Made by a program: the position numbers and the translations under genes. From CBDCVD01 sp965224015 (lineage in GTDB: Bacteria > Pseudomonadota > Alphaproteobacteria > Rhizobiales > CBDCVD01), in NCBI GenBank assembly GCA_965224015.1, contig OZ245032.1:496001-560000 (forward strand): a stretch of 64,000 bases of DNA, read 5' to 3'. This document shows, piece after piece, positions 10,315-18,019 of the stretch (position 1 is the stretch's first letter; each line of letters starts with the position of its first letter). The notes under the pieces are model-generated. The model was not told the origin of the DNA and searched no databases. It saw only the letters and a list, made by a program, of their open reading frames with translations.

Positions 10315-10668
10315 ATGACTTTATCTGTGGATTTACGACTTCGTATTGTCGATCTGGTTGCGTCGGGTGTTTCTCGTCGCCAAGCGGCGCGGCACTTTAA
10401 GGTGAGTGCCAGTTCGGCCATTCGGTTTGTCAAACAAAAAGACGAACTTGGTCATGTTGATGTGAAAGTGCGCAAAAAGCGCAAGTCCAAGCTCGATCCT
10501 TACCGGGTTGATATCCTTGACTGGATCGCAGAACAGCCGGAGTTGACCCTGGCCGAATTATGCGCTCGTCTGGTTGAAATCCATGATTTGCGTGTTGGGT
10601 GTTCGACACTGGATGACTGGCTGAGAGCCAATCAGATCACCTATAAAAAAAACGGCTCACGCCAGTGA
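10315..10668 (+). CDS. IS630 transposase, N-terminal frame (helix-turn-helix)
   Basis: 117 residues with the winged-helix/HTH DNA-binding half of IS630-type transposases: LRLRIVDLVASGVSRRQAAR near 6-25, then a second HTH with LAELCARLVEIHDL. An AGGAGG ribosome site lies 8-10 bp before the ATG. The frame ends just past a run of eight A (10645-10652), and the catalytic half continues in the +1 frame, so the full transposase needs a frameshift there. Copy 2 keeps the same A8 run and split, so this is probably programmed slippage rather than a mutation. Confidence 0.85.
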   Translation: MTLSVDLRLRIVDLVASGVSRRQAARHFKVSASSAIRFVKQKDELGHVDVKVRKKRKSKLDPYRVDILDWIAEQPELTLAELCARLVEIHDLRVGCSTLDDWLRANQITYKKNGSRQ

Positions 10669-10684
10669 GCAGGGCCGGGTAGAC

Positions 10685-11263
10685 GTGCAGGCCAAACGCC
10701 GCCGCTGGCGCAAACGTCAAGATTGGTTAAACCAACATCTACACCTGTTGGATCAGATCGTGTTCATTGACGAAACCGGACTGAACACAAAGATGGCCAG
10801 ACCACGCGGACGTTGTACAAAGGGCCAGCGCCTGGTGGCCCCAATCCCCCATGGGCACTGGAAAACAATGACATTCATTGGTGGCCTGCGTCATGATGGC
10901 ATGGTAGCGCCGTGGGTATTGGATGGTCCGATGGATGGTCCAGCCTTTACCACTTACATCAAAACCCAATTGGCACCGACCCTCAAAGAGGGGGACGTTG
11001 TTGTTCTTGACAACCTGCCTGCCCACAAAGTCGCGGCGGCGCGAGCGGCCATTCGCGAACGGGGCGCATGGCTTTTGTTTTTGCCACCTTATTCTCCAGA
11101 TCTGAACCCGATTGAGATGGCCTTTTCAAAACTGAAGGCCCATATGAAGCGATTGGCGCTGAGAAGCGTCGAGGATTTATGGAAAGGCGTTGGCAAAATC
11201 CTAAAACTATTCTCACAAGAAGAATGCGCGAACTTTTTCAAAGCCGCCGGATACGGATCATAA
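10685..11263 (+). CDS. IS630 transposase, catalytic DDE frame
   Basis: 192 residues counted from the GTG at 10685, but the open frame extends back into the A8 slip site. The catalytic triad motifs are IVFIDETGLNT (first Asp), VVLDNLPAHK (second Asp) and PYSPDLNPIEMAFSKLK (Glu), the standard DDE_3 arrangement. It is most likely made as a frameshift fusion with the upstream HTH frame. It differs from copy 2 at only a few residues. Confidence 0.85.
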   Translation: MQAKRRRWRKRQDWLNQHLHLLDQIVFIDETGLNTKMARPRGRCTKGQRLVAPIPHGHWKTMTFIGGLRHDGMVAPWVLDGPMDGPAFTTYIKTQLAPTLKEGDVVVLDNLPAHKVAAARAAIRERGAWLLFLPPYSPDLNPIEMAFSKLKAHMKRLALRSVEDLWKGVGKILKLFSQEECANFFKAAGYGS

Positions 11264-11317
11264 TAAACCGGAAATGCTTGTCTTATGATTATGCTGGTTG
11301 ATTTGCTAAAGTAAATT

Positions 11318-11347
11318 GCTGAGCGGGGCAAGCTTGCCCCGCTCAGC
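11318..11347. other. 30-nt perfect palindrome in IS110 leader
   Basis: GCTGAGCGGGGCAAG is followed directly by its reverse complement. It lies about 135 bp upstream of the IS110 transposase start. No T-run follows on the plus strand, so it is not a classic terminator. IS110 elements are known to encode a structured bridge RNA in a non-coding end; this palindrome could belong to such an RNA, which is inference. Confidence 0.6.
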
Positions 11348-11483
11348 GGCGAGGGATGGATCGCAAAAACGCAGGTCCAAAATAAAGACCGGGCTAGAGT
11401 AGGATCACCCTCGTCTTTTCGATGTAGCCTGAATGGATACATGCACTAAAAGTGCGAATGACAAGCAAAGGACATACGAAAAG

Positions 11484-12422
11484 ATGACACAGCTTACCAT
11501 AGGCATCGATGTTTCCAAAGCCCAACTTGATCTGGCTTCTTCTTGTGGAAAGGAAAAGAGACGCTACGCCAACACGACCCCAGGCCACAAAAAGATGATT
11601 ACATGGTTACAACAATGTGTTGCCAAACTGGTGGTATTTGAAGCCACAGGAACGTATCACCGTGCTTTGCAAAAGGCGCTGTTGAGAGCTGAAATCGCCT
11701 GTGCCTGCGTCAATCCCTTGCAGGCGCGCCAGTTTGCCCAGGCCTCATCTGCGCGGGCCAAAACGGACAAAGTAGATGCGCTGATGTTGGCCCGTATGGG
11801 CGCCTGTTTGCCGTTGCCACGTTGTGAAGTACTCAGCCAAAGTGTTGAAACCTTGAAAGAATTAGCGGCAGCCCGGCGGGCACTGGTGCGCGACAGAACA
11901 GCGATCAAAAATCGTCAGCACACCTTGAAATCGACACTGCTCAAGCGCCAGGCAATACAAAGGCTCAAGCAAATCGATAAACACATTAAACAGCTCGACA
12001 AGCAGTCCCAGACCGTGATTGAGAGTGACAAAAAACTGGCAAGGCGTCGCAATATTCTCCAATCCATGCCTGGCCTTGGTGCTGTCAGCATTCTCACAAT
12101 GCTTGCCGACATGCCCGAGTTGGGCAGTATGGATAAACGTCAGGTGGCGAGCCTTGCGGGTCTGGCACCTTTCACCCGACAATCAGGCACTTGGCAGGGC
12201 AAAAGCTTTATTCAGGGGGGCAGAAAGCATGTACGAGACGCGCTCTACATGCCAGCTCTGGTTGCCATACGGTTCAACCATCGGTTCAAGGCACGGTATC
12301 AGCATCTTACCGCACTGGGAAAACCAAAAAAGGTTGCGATAACGGCCATCATGAGATCAATCATCGTGACGGCAAATGCTCTCCTCAGAGACAACAGAAA
12401 ATGGACCCAAAAAACAGCTTGA
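11484..12422 (+). CDS. IS110-family DEDD transposase
   Basis: 312 residues from ATG 11484, chosen over ATG 11433 because AAAGGA precedes it and the product then starts with the usual MTQLTIGIDVSK. The N-terminal RuvC-like DEDD domain shows Asp in GIDVSKAQLD, Glu in VVFEATGTYH and the Asp pair in KTDKVDALMLAR. A coiled-coil region follows. The C-terminal Transposase_20 domain has SMPGLGAVSILTMLADMP and SLAGLAPFTRQSG; the usual catalytic Ser region is the SGTWQGK/GGRKHVRDALY segment. It appears intact. Element ends were not fixed; AATGGATAC occurs at 11432-11440 and again just after the stop near 12428. Confidence 0.9.
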   Translation: MTQLTIGIDVSKAQLDLASSCGKEKRRYANTTPGHKKMITWLQQCVAKLVVFEATGTYHRALQKALLRAEIACACVNPLQARQFAQASSARAKTDKVDALMLARMGACLPLPRCEVLSQSVETLKELAAARRALVRDRTAIKNRQHTLKSTLLKRQAIQRLKQIDKHIKQLDKQSQTVIESDKKLARRRNILQSMPGLGAVSILTMLADMPELGSMDKRQVASLAGLAPFTRQSGTWQGKSFIQGGRKHVRDALYMPALVAIRFNHRFKARYQHLTALGKPKKVAITAIMRSIIVTANALLRDNRKWTQKTA

Positions 12423-12436
12423 TCACAATGGATACT

Positions 12437-12480
12437 CTAGCTTTAGCCATTTTGCGAGCGGTATAAGCGAAACCCATAAA
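12437..12480 (+). repeat. family B remnant after IS110
   Basis: TTTAGCCATTTTGCGAGCGG and the following ATAAGCGAAACCCATAAAGCTG match the interior of family B. Both ends are lost. Confidence 0.5.
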
Positions 12481-12620
12481 GCTGGCCAGTCTGATTAACG
12501 GCTAATTTTTATTGAGTTTTGTCGTCAGGGGCATTTTTGGCTATTCAGTCGTGGGGTTTTGAATTTGTTTTGCCACATCTTGCGCCTTTCTTGCGCGTGG
12601 GTGGCGGATTTTCCTCAGTC

Positions 12621-12737
12621 TCATGCCGCCTTGCGCGCAAAGAACATGTATCGGCGCAAGTTATAGGTAAGATTGGCCATGCCGATTTTGGTTCGCGCCC
12701 GCTCCAGCCCGATCGTGCGAACAAACAAGCGTGTCAT
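12621..12737 (-). pseudogene. C-terminal tail of an IS5/IS1182-type transposase
   Basis: On the minus strand the bases read TRLFVRTIGLERAR, KIGMANLTYNLRRYMFFARK and a stop, the conserved tail of a transposase family. The rest of the gene is absent: upstream it runs straight into the 3' end of the flavoprotein gene, with which it overlaps by 4 bases. It is a remnant only. The 12481-12620 stretch to its left is probably the old element's terminal non-coding sequence; no gene is visible there. Confidence 0.65.
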
Positions 12738-13951
12738 GTCCGCAAATAGGATTTGAGACGAACATCTACGTTGCTGACTTCAGAAACTGACGGAGAAAGG
12801 CCTCTTGCCAGCAGGTGGCGGCCGGCCATGTGATCGGCAGGAGCGTTGACCGAATCAATGGCCACGAGCGTGTCGCCTTTATAATAACAGATCGAAAACC
12901 GCTCGCCTTGTGTGTCCCCACGCACCACATAGGTGTCGTGATCCGTCGACAGCCCCACTATTTGCAGCTTCGTGGCATATTGATCGGACCAGAACCAGGG
13001 TACAGCCTTGTAAACTTTGGACGGGCCGCAAATGTTGGCGGCGGCGCAGCGCCCCTGATCCAGGGCATTTTGTACGGATTCCAGACGTATAGGCGATGTC
13101 GCATAAGCACTGGGGTGCCGGGCCACGTCGCCGATGGCGTAAATTGAACCCCTCTCGGTTCGCAGATGCGCGTCCACCACAATGCCGTCGTCGCAGGGCA
13201 GTCCCGCTGCCTCGGCGAGTTCCACGTTGGGGATAACCCCAATGCCCACAACAACCATGTCCGCGGCAAGAGCCCGATCATCGGTGCAAACGACCTCGGC
13301 GACACGGCCGCCCTTACCGGTTATTTTGGTCACGCCGGTGTTAAGGTGCAGTTCAACGCCATGGTGGCCGTGCAGGCCTTCGAAATAGTCGGACAGTACC
13401 GGCGGTATGACCCGGGCCATCACCCGATCCTGCATCTCGACAACCTGTACGCGTTTCTTCAGCAGGGCCGCCGTGGCAGCAATTTCCAAACCGATAAACC
13501 CGGCGCCGATAATGACAACATCCCGGGCGTTATCCATATGCGCCTTTATGGCGTCCGATGAAACCCGGTCGCGCAACGCAAACACGCCCGCAAGATGAGC
13601 GCCCGAGACAGGTAAAGCCCGCGGGCGGGCGCCTGTTGCTAAAACCAATGCGTCAAACGAGAGGGTCGTGTCATCGTCAAGACGCACCGTTTGCGCTTCA
13701 GCGTCCAAGGCGGTAGCACGAACCCCCAGGCGCAAATCGATCGCCTTGTCAGCGTAGTACTTTGACGGGCGCAACAACAGGCCATCCGCATCCTGTTCCC
13801 CCTTCAGATAAGCTTTCGATAGGGGAGGGCGATGATAGGGAAGAAACGGTTCCTCGCCAACGAGAGTTATAACGCCGTCATAACCCACCTCGCGCAGGGA
13901 TGTCGCGCACTGAAAGCCGCTATGGCTGGCGCCAATAATCACAACGGACAT
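12734..13951 (-). CDS. FAD-dependent ferredoxin/rubredoxin reductase-like oxidoreductase
   Basis: 405 residues, the usual size for BphA4/ThcD-type NAD(P)H:ferredoxin reductases that feed electrons to oxygenases or P450s. The N-terminal FAD-binding fold starts VVIIGASHSGFQ (residues 3-14; Ser-His replaces the common Gly-Gln). LVLATGARPR follows, then a second Rossmann fold for NAD (VVIIGAGFIGLEIAA, about 145-160), the FAD-contacting YAIGDVARHP near 270, and the C-terminal reductase domain with VPWFWSDQYATKLQIVGL. AAAGGAAAG precedes the ATG. It starts 4 bp after the PfkB kinase gene stops, so the two are likely co-transcribed. No ferredoxin or oxygenase is adjacent, so the partner is unknown. 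Confidence 0.88.
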   Translation of the reverse strand: MSVVIIGASHSGFQCATSLREVGYDGVITLVGEEPFLPYHRPPLSKAYLKGEQDADGLLLRPSKYYADKAIDLRLGVRATALDAEAQTVRLDDDTTLSFDALVLATGARPRALPVSGAHLAGVFALRDRVSSDAIKAHMDNARDVVIIGAGFIGLEIAATAALLKKRVQVVEMQDRVMARVIPPVLSDYFEGLHGHHGVELHLNTGVTKITGKGGRVAEVVCTDDRALAADMVVVGIGVIPNVELAEAAGLPCDDGIVVDAHLRTERGSIYAIGDVARHPSAYATSPIRLESVQNALDQGRCAAANICGPSKVYKAVPWFWSDQYATKLQIVGLSTDHDTYVVRGDTQGERFSICYYKGDTLVAIDSVNAPADHMAGRHLLARGLSPSVSEVSNVDVRLKSYLRT

Positions 13952-13955
13952 AAAT

Positions 13956-14852
13956 CTATCTTTCCTTTCTTAATACCCTTGTTGCTGTTGTCAAGGCCGT
14001 GGCGGCGGCGTGCGCTCCCAACGCTGCGGCTTGGTGTAGCGTGTGTCCTTGCCCAAGACCATAAAGTGTGCCAGCGATCAACGCGTCCCCCGCACCGGTT
14101 TCATCGGTAACCTCTGCTGGGGTCGCGGGCACATGAAACACATCTGCCGAATCACCCGCCCACAATCCCGCGGCTCCCGCGGAGACGATGACACGGCGAG
14201 CGCCACGGGCGACAAGAGTTTCAACCGCTTCCGGAGGTTCTTTCTTGTTCGCCCGCAAAATGGCCCTGGCCTCATCACAATTGCAAAATAGGGTATCAAT
14301 ACCGCGCAAATCGCACGGAAGATGGGTGGCTTTGGGCACAGAGACCGCGTCCATGGCCAGAGGCAACCCTTCATCCGAACAATAGTCAATGACCTGCCTT
14401 ATAACAGTAGCGGAAAGATTTGTATCAATGAACAGCGCATCCACATTGCCAGCAGCCTTGATCGCGGCAATGATCATGGACGCGTCCAGGGCATGAATGA
14501 TGTCAACATCAATGGCGCCGATGACGAGGCTACCATCGGGTTCGACAAGGGATACATAGGCACCTGTTTTGTGCCCTTTCATGATGCGTGAGGGCGAGAT
14601 ATCGACACCACGCCTCTTGGTTGCGCGCAAAACGTCCCGTCCGGCGGCATCATCACCCACGAGGGCCAAAAGTAGGCTGTGCGCCCCGAGGCGGGCGAGA
14701 TTGCTGCTGACGTTGCGCGCCACACCTCCCAACGACTGCGTGCGCATGGCGGGATTTGATGTCCCCGGTCGACTTTTCGCTGCAAGTACGAAAGACGTAT
14801 CCACAACAGCGGCGCCGGCGCACAGAATCACCGGTTGTCTGGACGCGATCAT
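13956..14852 (-). CDS. PfkB-family sugar/nucleoside kinase, possibly pseudouridine kinase
   Basis: 298 residues with the ribokinase fold. The first signature is GGVARNVSSNLARLG near residues 43-57. The catalytic signature is DETGAGDALIAGTLYG near 248-263, with the Asp base in GAGD. The GGVARN form of the first signature is the one found in pseudouridine kinase (PsuK/YeiC), which phosphorylates pseudouridine at O5'. The glycosidase partner PsuG is not in the window, so substrate is tentative. AAGGGACGAAAGG lies upstream of the ATG. It is first in a two-gene unit with the flavoprotein gene and is divergent from ppk2. Confidence 0.8.
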   Translation of the reverse strand: MIASRQPVILCAGAAVVDTSFVLAAKSRPGTSNPAMRTQSLGGVARNVSSNLARLGAHSLLLALVGDDAAGRDVLRATKRRGVDISPSRIMKGHKTGAYVSLVEPDGSLVIGAIDVDIIHALDASMIIAAIKAAGNVDALFIDTNLSATVIRQVIDYCSDEGLPLAMDAVSVPKATHLPCDLRGIDTLFCNCDEARAILRANKKEPPEAVETLVARGARRVIVSAGAAGLWAGDSADVFHVPATPAEVTDETGAGDALIAGTLYGLGQGHTLHQAAALGAHAAATALTTATRVLRKER

Positions 14853-14972
14853 AGGTCGGCCTTTCGTCCCTCTTAAGCATTATGGGCTTGTAGTGATTGC
14901 CAGCGACAGTTTTATCGTGCAAAGTGCCGGTAAGTAAATATTCGAAGATGATCCAATGTTAGGGAGTTGGTT

Positions 14973-15836
14973 ATGAGTAAGAAAAAGCGTGACAATGGAG
15001 CTAATAACGGCACCAGGGCGCGGGTTATCGTGTCCAATGGAAACGCCTCGAAAGCAAAGAAAATAAACAACAAATTCTATCTTGAAGAGCTGGAGCGACT
15101 TCAGATTGAACTGGTGAAGTTGCAGGAGTGGATAAAGGCGCAAGGGCTGAAGGTCGTCGTTATCTTTGAAGGCCGTGATGCGGCGGGCAAGGGGGGCGTG
15201 ATAAAACGCATTACCCAAAGCCTGAACCCGCGCATTTGTCGGGTTGTTGCCCTGGGCACGCCAACGGAGCGGGAAAAAACGCAATGGTATTTCCAGCGCT
15301 ATGTGCCGCATTTGCCCGCGGCGGGGGAAATGGTACTTTTTGACCGCAGTTGGTATAATCGGGCCGGGGTTGAGCGGGTGATGGGCTTTTGCTCCGATGA
15401 GGAATACCGTGAGTTCATGCGCTCGTGTCCGGAATTTGAACGCATGTTGGTGCGCTCCGGCATTATTTTGATCAAATATTGGTTCTCCGTCAGCGATGAC
15501 GAGCAGGAACGGCGCTTTCAGGGGCGTCTCACCAGCCCTGTAAAGCGCTGGAAGCTAAGTCCCATGGATCTCGAATCCCGCTCGCGCTGGGTGGAATATT
15601 CGAAAGCCAAGGACCAGATGTTTGCCCATACAGACATCAAGCAGGCGCCGTGGTATGTGGTAACTGCTGATGTAAAAAAGCGCGCCCGGCTGAACTGTAT
15701 CAGTCACTTGCTCAGCATGATACCGTATGAAGACCATACGCCCGAGCCGATCGAACTGCCCCATCGCCAGGAGGGTGTGGGTTATGTGCGCCCGCCGTTT
15801 GACGATCAGACACTGGTGCCGGATCTTTACGAATAG
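14973..15836 (+). CDS. ppk2: polyphosphate kinase 2 family protein
   Basis: 287 residues from the ATG at 14973 (AGGGAG 6 bp upstream; a TTG two codons earlier is less likely). PPK2 enzymes move phosphate between polyphosphate and nucleotides in the cytosol. The P-loop is FEGRDAAGKGG (residues 65-75). It is followed by the LNPRICRVVALGTPTEREK segment, the Walker B-like VLFDRSWYNRAGVERVMGF and the lid residues near FQGRLTSPVKRWKLSPMD, all typical of single-domain PPK2. Whether it prefers GDP/ADP synthesis or AMP/NMP phosphorylation cannot be read safely. It is monocistronic, with family A repeats just downstream. Confidence 0.92.
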   Translation: MSKKKRDNGANNGTRARVIVSNGNASKAKKINNKFYLEELERLQIELVKLQEWIKAQGLKVVVIFEGRDAAGKGGVIKRITQSLNPRICRVVALGTPTEREKTQWYFQRYVPHLPAAGEMVLFDRSWYNRAGVERVMGFCSDEEYREFMRSCPEFERMLVRSGIILIKYWFSVSDDEQERRFQGRLTSPVKRWKLSPMDLESRSRWVEYSKAKDQMFAHTDIKQAPWYVVTADVKKRARLNCISHLLSMIPYEDHTPEPIELPHRQEGVGYVRPPFDDQTLVPDLYE

Positions 15837-15852
15837 ATCGGGGCGTTGTCTG

Positions 15853-15955
15853 ATACCAAGGGTCTTTAACAATGACTCATGGCTTAGCGTCAAAGAGGTA
15901 TGTTATCAAGGCAGTACACCAGTCGGCGTGTATATAAAGCCAATACCGCTGGTAT
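15853..15955 (-). repeat. family A repeat, copy 3 (inverted)
   Basis: Reverse-orientation copy starting 17 bp after the ppk2 stop. It faces copy 4 (16207-16309), leaving a 251-bp single-copy segment between them. Confidence 0.88.
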
Positions 15956-16206
15956 GACATCTGCGCGCGCTGGAATACGCGGGTTTCAGTGTGAGCGGGT
16001 AGGGTGGGTCTCCATAGCGTTTTGTCAGATTCAGGTAGCTGCGTATCTCTCGTGTTCTACCAAGGATTTTACGGGGATCAACTTTAGGGGCTTGTAGCCT
16101 CATTTTAAACAAAACTAGAGGCAAACTCCCCTTCACGGCGCTATCAGTTCCGCGTATGAGTGGCACGCAAGGGCGGTCAAGGGCAATCGGGCCGGTAATG
16201 CCCGTT
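15956..16206. other. single-copy segment between two inverted family A repeats
   Basis: No convincing gene. A minus-strand frame at 15906-16166 (86 codons) reads protein-like in part but runs into the repeat and has no clear ribosome site. The arrangement resembles a mini-composite element. Confidence 0.4.
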
Positions 16207-16309
16207 ATACCAGCGGTATTGGCTTTATATACACGCCGACTGGTGTACGGCCTTGATAACAGACTTAATTGACGCTAAGCCATGAGTCATTGTTAAAGAC
16301 CCTTGGTAT
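16207..16309 (+). repeat. family A repeat, copy 4
   Basis: Complete copy, ATACCAGCGG to CCCTTGGTAT, ending about 60 bp before the next gene's start. The frame it carries (MTLSHESLLKTLGI) happens to be open into that gene. Confidence 0.88.
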
Positions 16310-16370
16310 TAATAGAGAGGCCCGGCCGTCCGTTGCGATGATAGGGATACATGGGGGAGGGGAGACATCC

Positions 16371-17048
16371 ATGTCGGAAGCCAGACGTACAAGCCCACCG
16401 AAAATTACCACCCTTAAGGACGCCCTCCATCAGGCGCGTCTGGAGGAGGCTGAGCGTAGCGATGTTATCGTCGAACTGCACGAGGCCGAACGCGCGCGCC
16501 TTGAACTGCTTTTTGATGATCTAGCGCCCCTTGCGGCGGACATTCCGGACAATAACGATCTGTTTGCGCTTGCGATTATCCCTGGTGAGCCACCGAGATT
16601 ATGGGTTGATGTTATTGCCCATGTGCGCATGGGGCCGGACAAGCGCACTTACCGGTTCGTGCGTGAGGCTCGCCATGGCCGCGAGGTTTTATGCGAGACA
16701 ATGGATCGCGGCAAGGTCGCGGAGAAAGTTACCGACTATGTGGCTCGGCGCATTATAGAACGCGAACGTGCATTGGCCGGTGGTCCCGTGATGTCACCGC
16801 AACAGCCCTCAGCCGCGCCCGCCACTATTTCTCAAGGCCCGCAATCCGCACAAGCACGGAACCCGTCCCGCAAGGCAGAGACTATCTCCGGTCCGCATCG
16901 TGGGCGTTCTTTGTTTTCCTATCTTCTTGTTTTTCTTTTGGGTGCAGTGGTTGGCACGGCGGGCCTACTATTCATGCGGACACACTATCCAGCTCTATTG
17001 GAGGCTGTGCAACTGGGATCAGTTGCGAGCGGCGTATCGTCTCAATAG
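16371..17048 (+). CDS. conserved-looking protein with one C-terminal transmembrane segment
   Basis: 225 residues from the ATG at 16371, which has a strong GGAGGGGAG ribosome site; an in-frame upstream extension to 16269 is only repeat sequence. The N-terminal half is charged and helical, with an acidic, Glu/Arg-rich stretch (ARLEEAERSDVIVELHEAER) and the phrase WVDVIAHVRMGPDKRTYRFVREARHGREVL. A Pro/Ala/Gln-rich linker follows, then a single hydrophobic helix LFSYLLVFLLGAVVGTAGL near 185-205. This predicts a tail-anchored-type inner-membrane protein with a cytosolic domain. Function is not recognised. Its 3' end overlaps the convergent phosphoesterase gene by 77 bp. Confidence 0.75.
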   Translation: MSEARRTSPPKITTLKDALHQARLEEAERSDVIVELHEAERARLELLFDDLAPLAADIPDNNDLFALAIIPGEPPRLWVDVIAHVRMGPDKRTYRFVREARHGREVLCETMDRGKVAEKVTDYVARRIIERERALAGGPVMSPQQPSAAPATISQGPQSAQARNPSRKAETISGPHRGRSLFSYLLVFLLGAVVGTAGLLFMRTHYPALLEAVQLGSVASGVSSQ

Positions 17049-17928
17049 CCAGGCCGTCACTTTTTTGATCGTTTGCCAGGCCGCGCTCGGTCCAGGTGCA
17101 AATCCAGGTCTTCTCCTGCTTGCCGATCTCAAACAGATTATAGCGCGCGGCATTCTTGTTCTCAGAGCCCGCATGGTGCGCGGCTGCTGGAACCCCAATC
17201 ACGGGCACGTCTGCATCCGGTCCTGCCATTGTCGCACGATCAGCCGTATGGGTGTGTCCATGCAGGATCAGCTCAGCGCCCTGTTCCGCGATGGCCTCAC
17301 CCAAACCGTAATGGTCAAGCAGGCTTTTGGGCGGAGCAATCTTGTAGGGTGGGTGATGAATCAGGACGACGCGAAACAGTTCGGCAGCTTTTGCACCGGC
17401 CAGTTTTGTCGCCAGAACCTCAATTTGGGGCCTGCCCAGTTTGCCAGTTGCGTTAAACGGCGGCGTGGCAACCGCGCTTGAGAGGCCGATGATCGCAACC
17501 GATCCAATCTGGCGTAGCGTCGGAAACGTGGTCGCGGCGTCAAGCGGGCAGGTATCATCATCATCGCCTTTGTAATAGTCCGCCCATGCCGACAGGGTTT
17601 TGTCCAGCGCCCCCGGCACATAGGCGTCGTGATTGCCCGGCACCAACGTGACCTGGTTCGGCGATCCCAGGTGGTGCAGCCACGCCGCGGCCCGGCAAAT
17701 TTCCTGATCAAGCGAAAGGTTGACCAGATCCCCGGTCAGTGCGATGTGATCGGCTTGCTGGGCATGAATGTCCTTAATCAGCACGTCCAACACGTTGGCG
17801 CTTATCTGGGTGCGCCGCTTAAGATGCCAATTCAGGTAGCCCGTCAGCCGTTTGAAGGTTACCTCGCCAAGGCGCATTCGCGGCAGGGGGCCAAGATGTG
17901 GATCGGACAAATGCACAAGCTTGAACAT
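16972..17928 (-). CDS. calcineurin-like metallophosphoesterase
   Basis: 318 residues from the ATG at 17928, preferred over 17955 because AAGGGAG stands 6-12 bp before it and the product then begins MFKLVHLSDPHLG. All metal-site motifs of the family are visible in order: SDPHLG near 8, LTGDLVN near 65, VPGNHD near 97, LIHHPP near 190 and LHGHTH near 225. It hydrolyses a phosphodiester or phosphomonoester with two metal ions; the substrate is unknown. There is no signal peptide, so it is cytosolic. It is convergent with the one-TM protein gene and runs 77 bp into it. Confidence 0.88.
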   Translation of the reverse strand: MFKLVHLSDPHLGPLPRMRLGEVTFKRLTGYLNWHLKRRTQISANVLDVLIKDIHAQQADHIALTGDLVNLSLDQEICRAAAWLHHLGSPNQVTLVPGNHDAYVPGALDKTLSAWADYYKGDDDDTCPLDAATTFPTLRQIGSVAIIGLSSAVATPPFNATGKLGRPQIEVLATKLAGAKAAELFRVVLIHHPPYKIAPPKSLLDHYGLGEAIAEQGAELILHGHTHTADRATMAGPDADVPVIGVPAAAHHAGSENKNAARYNLFEIGKQEKTWICTWTERGLANDQKSDGLAIETIRRSQLIPVAQPPIELDSVSA

Positions 17929-18019
17929 ATTCGCTCCCTTGGCGCATGGGGCCACCCAAGCGCCGCGCGTGCTTTGTTCCCGATGACACAGTCAAACTTT
18001 AATCGCTTGGCCATGGCAA

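Larger units (their letters stand above)
10234..11279 (+). mobile_element. IS630-family insertion sequence, copy 1
   Basis: 1046 bp, the same length as the copy at 38672-39717 and near-identical to it. Ends are GAGCATTTCCGG (left) and CCGGAAATGCTT (right, last base changed compared with copy 2). It carries two overlapping transposase frames. A flanking TA duplication is not evident here, unlike copy 2; if the ends are taken as AGCATTTCC...GGAAATGCT, TG flanks both sides. Confidence 0.9.

Noticed and set aside
16269..16370. N-terminal extension MTLSHESLLKTLGI of the one-TM protein
   Set aside because: The same peptide is encoded by every good family A copy (also 25357, 40795 and, reversed, 15893), so it is repeat sequence; the ATG at 16371 has a strong ribosome site.
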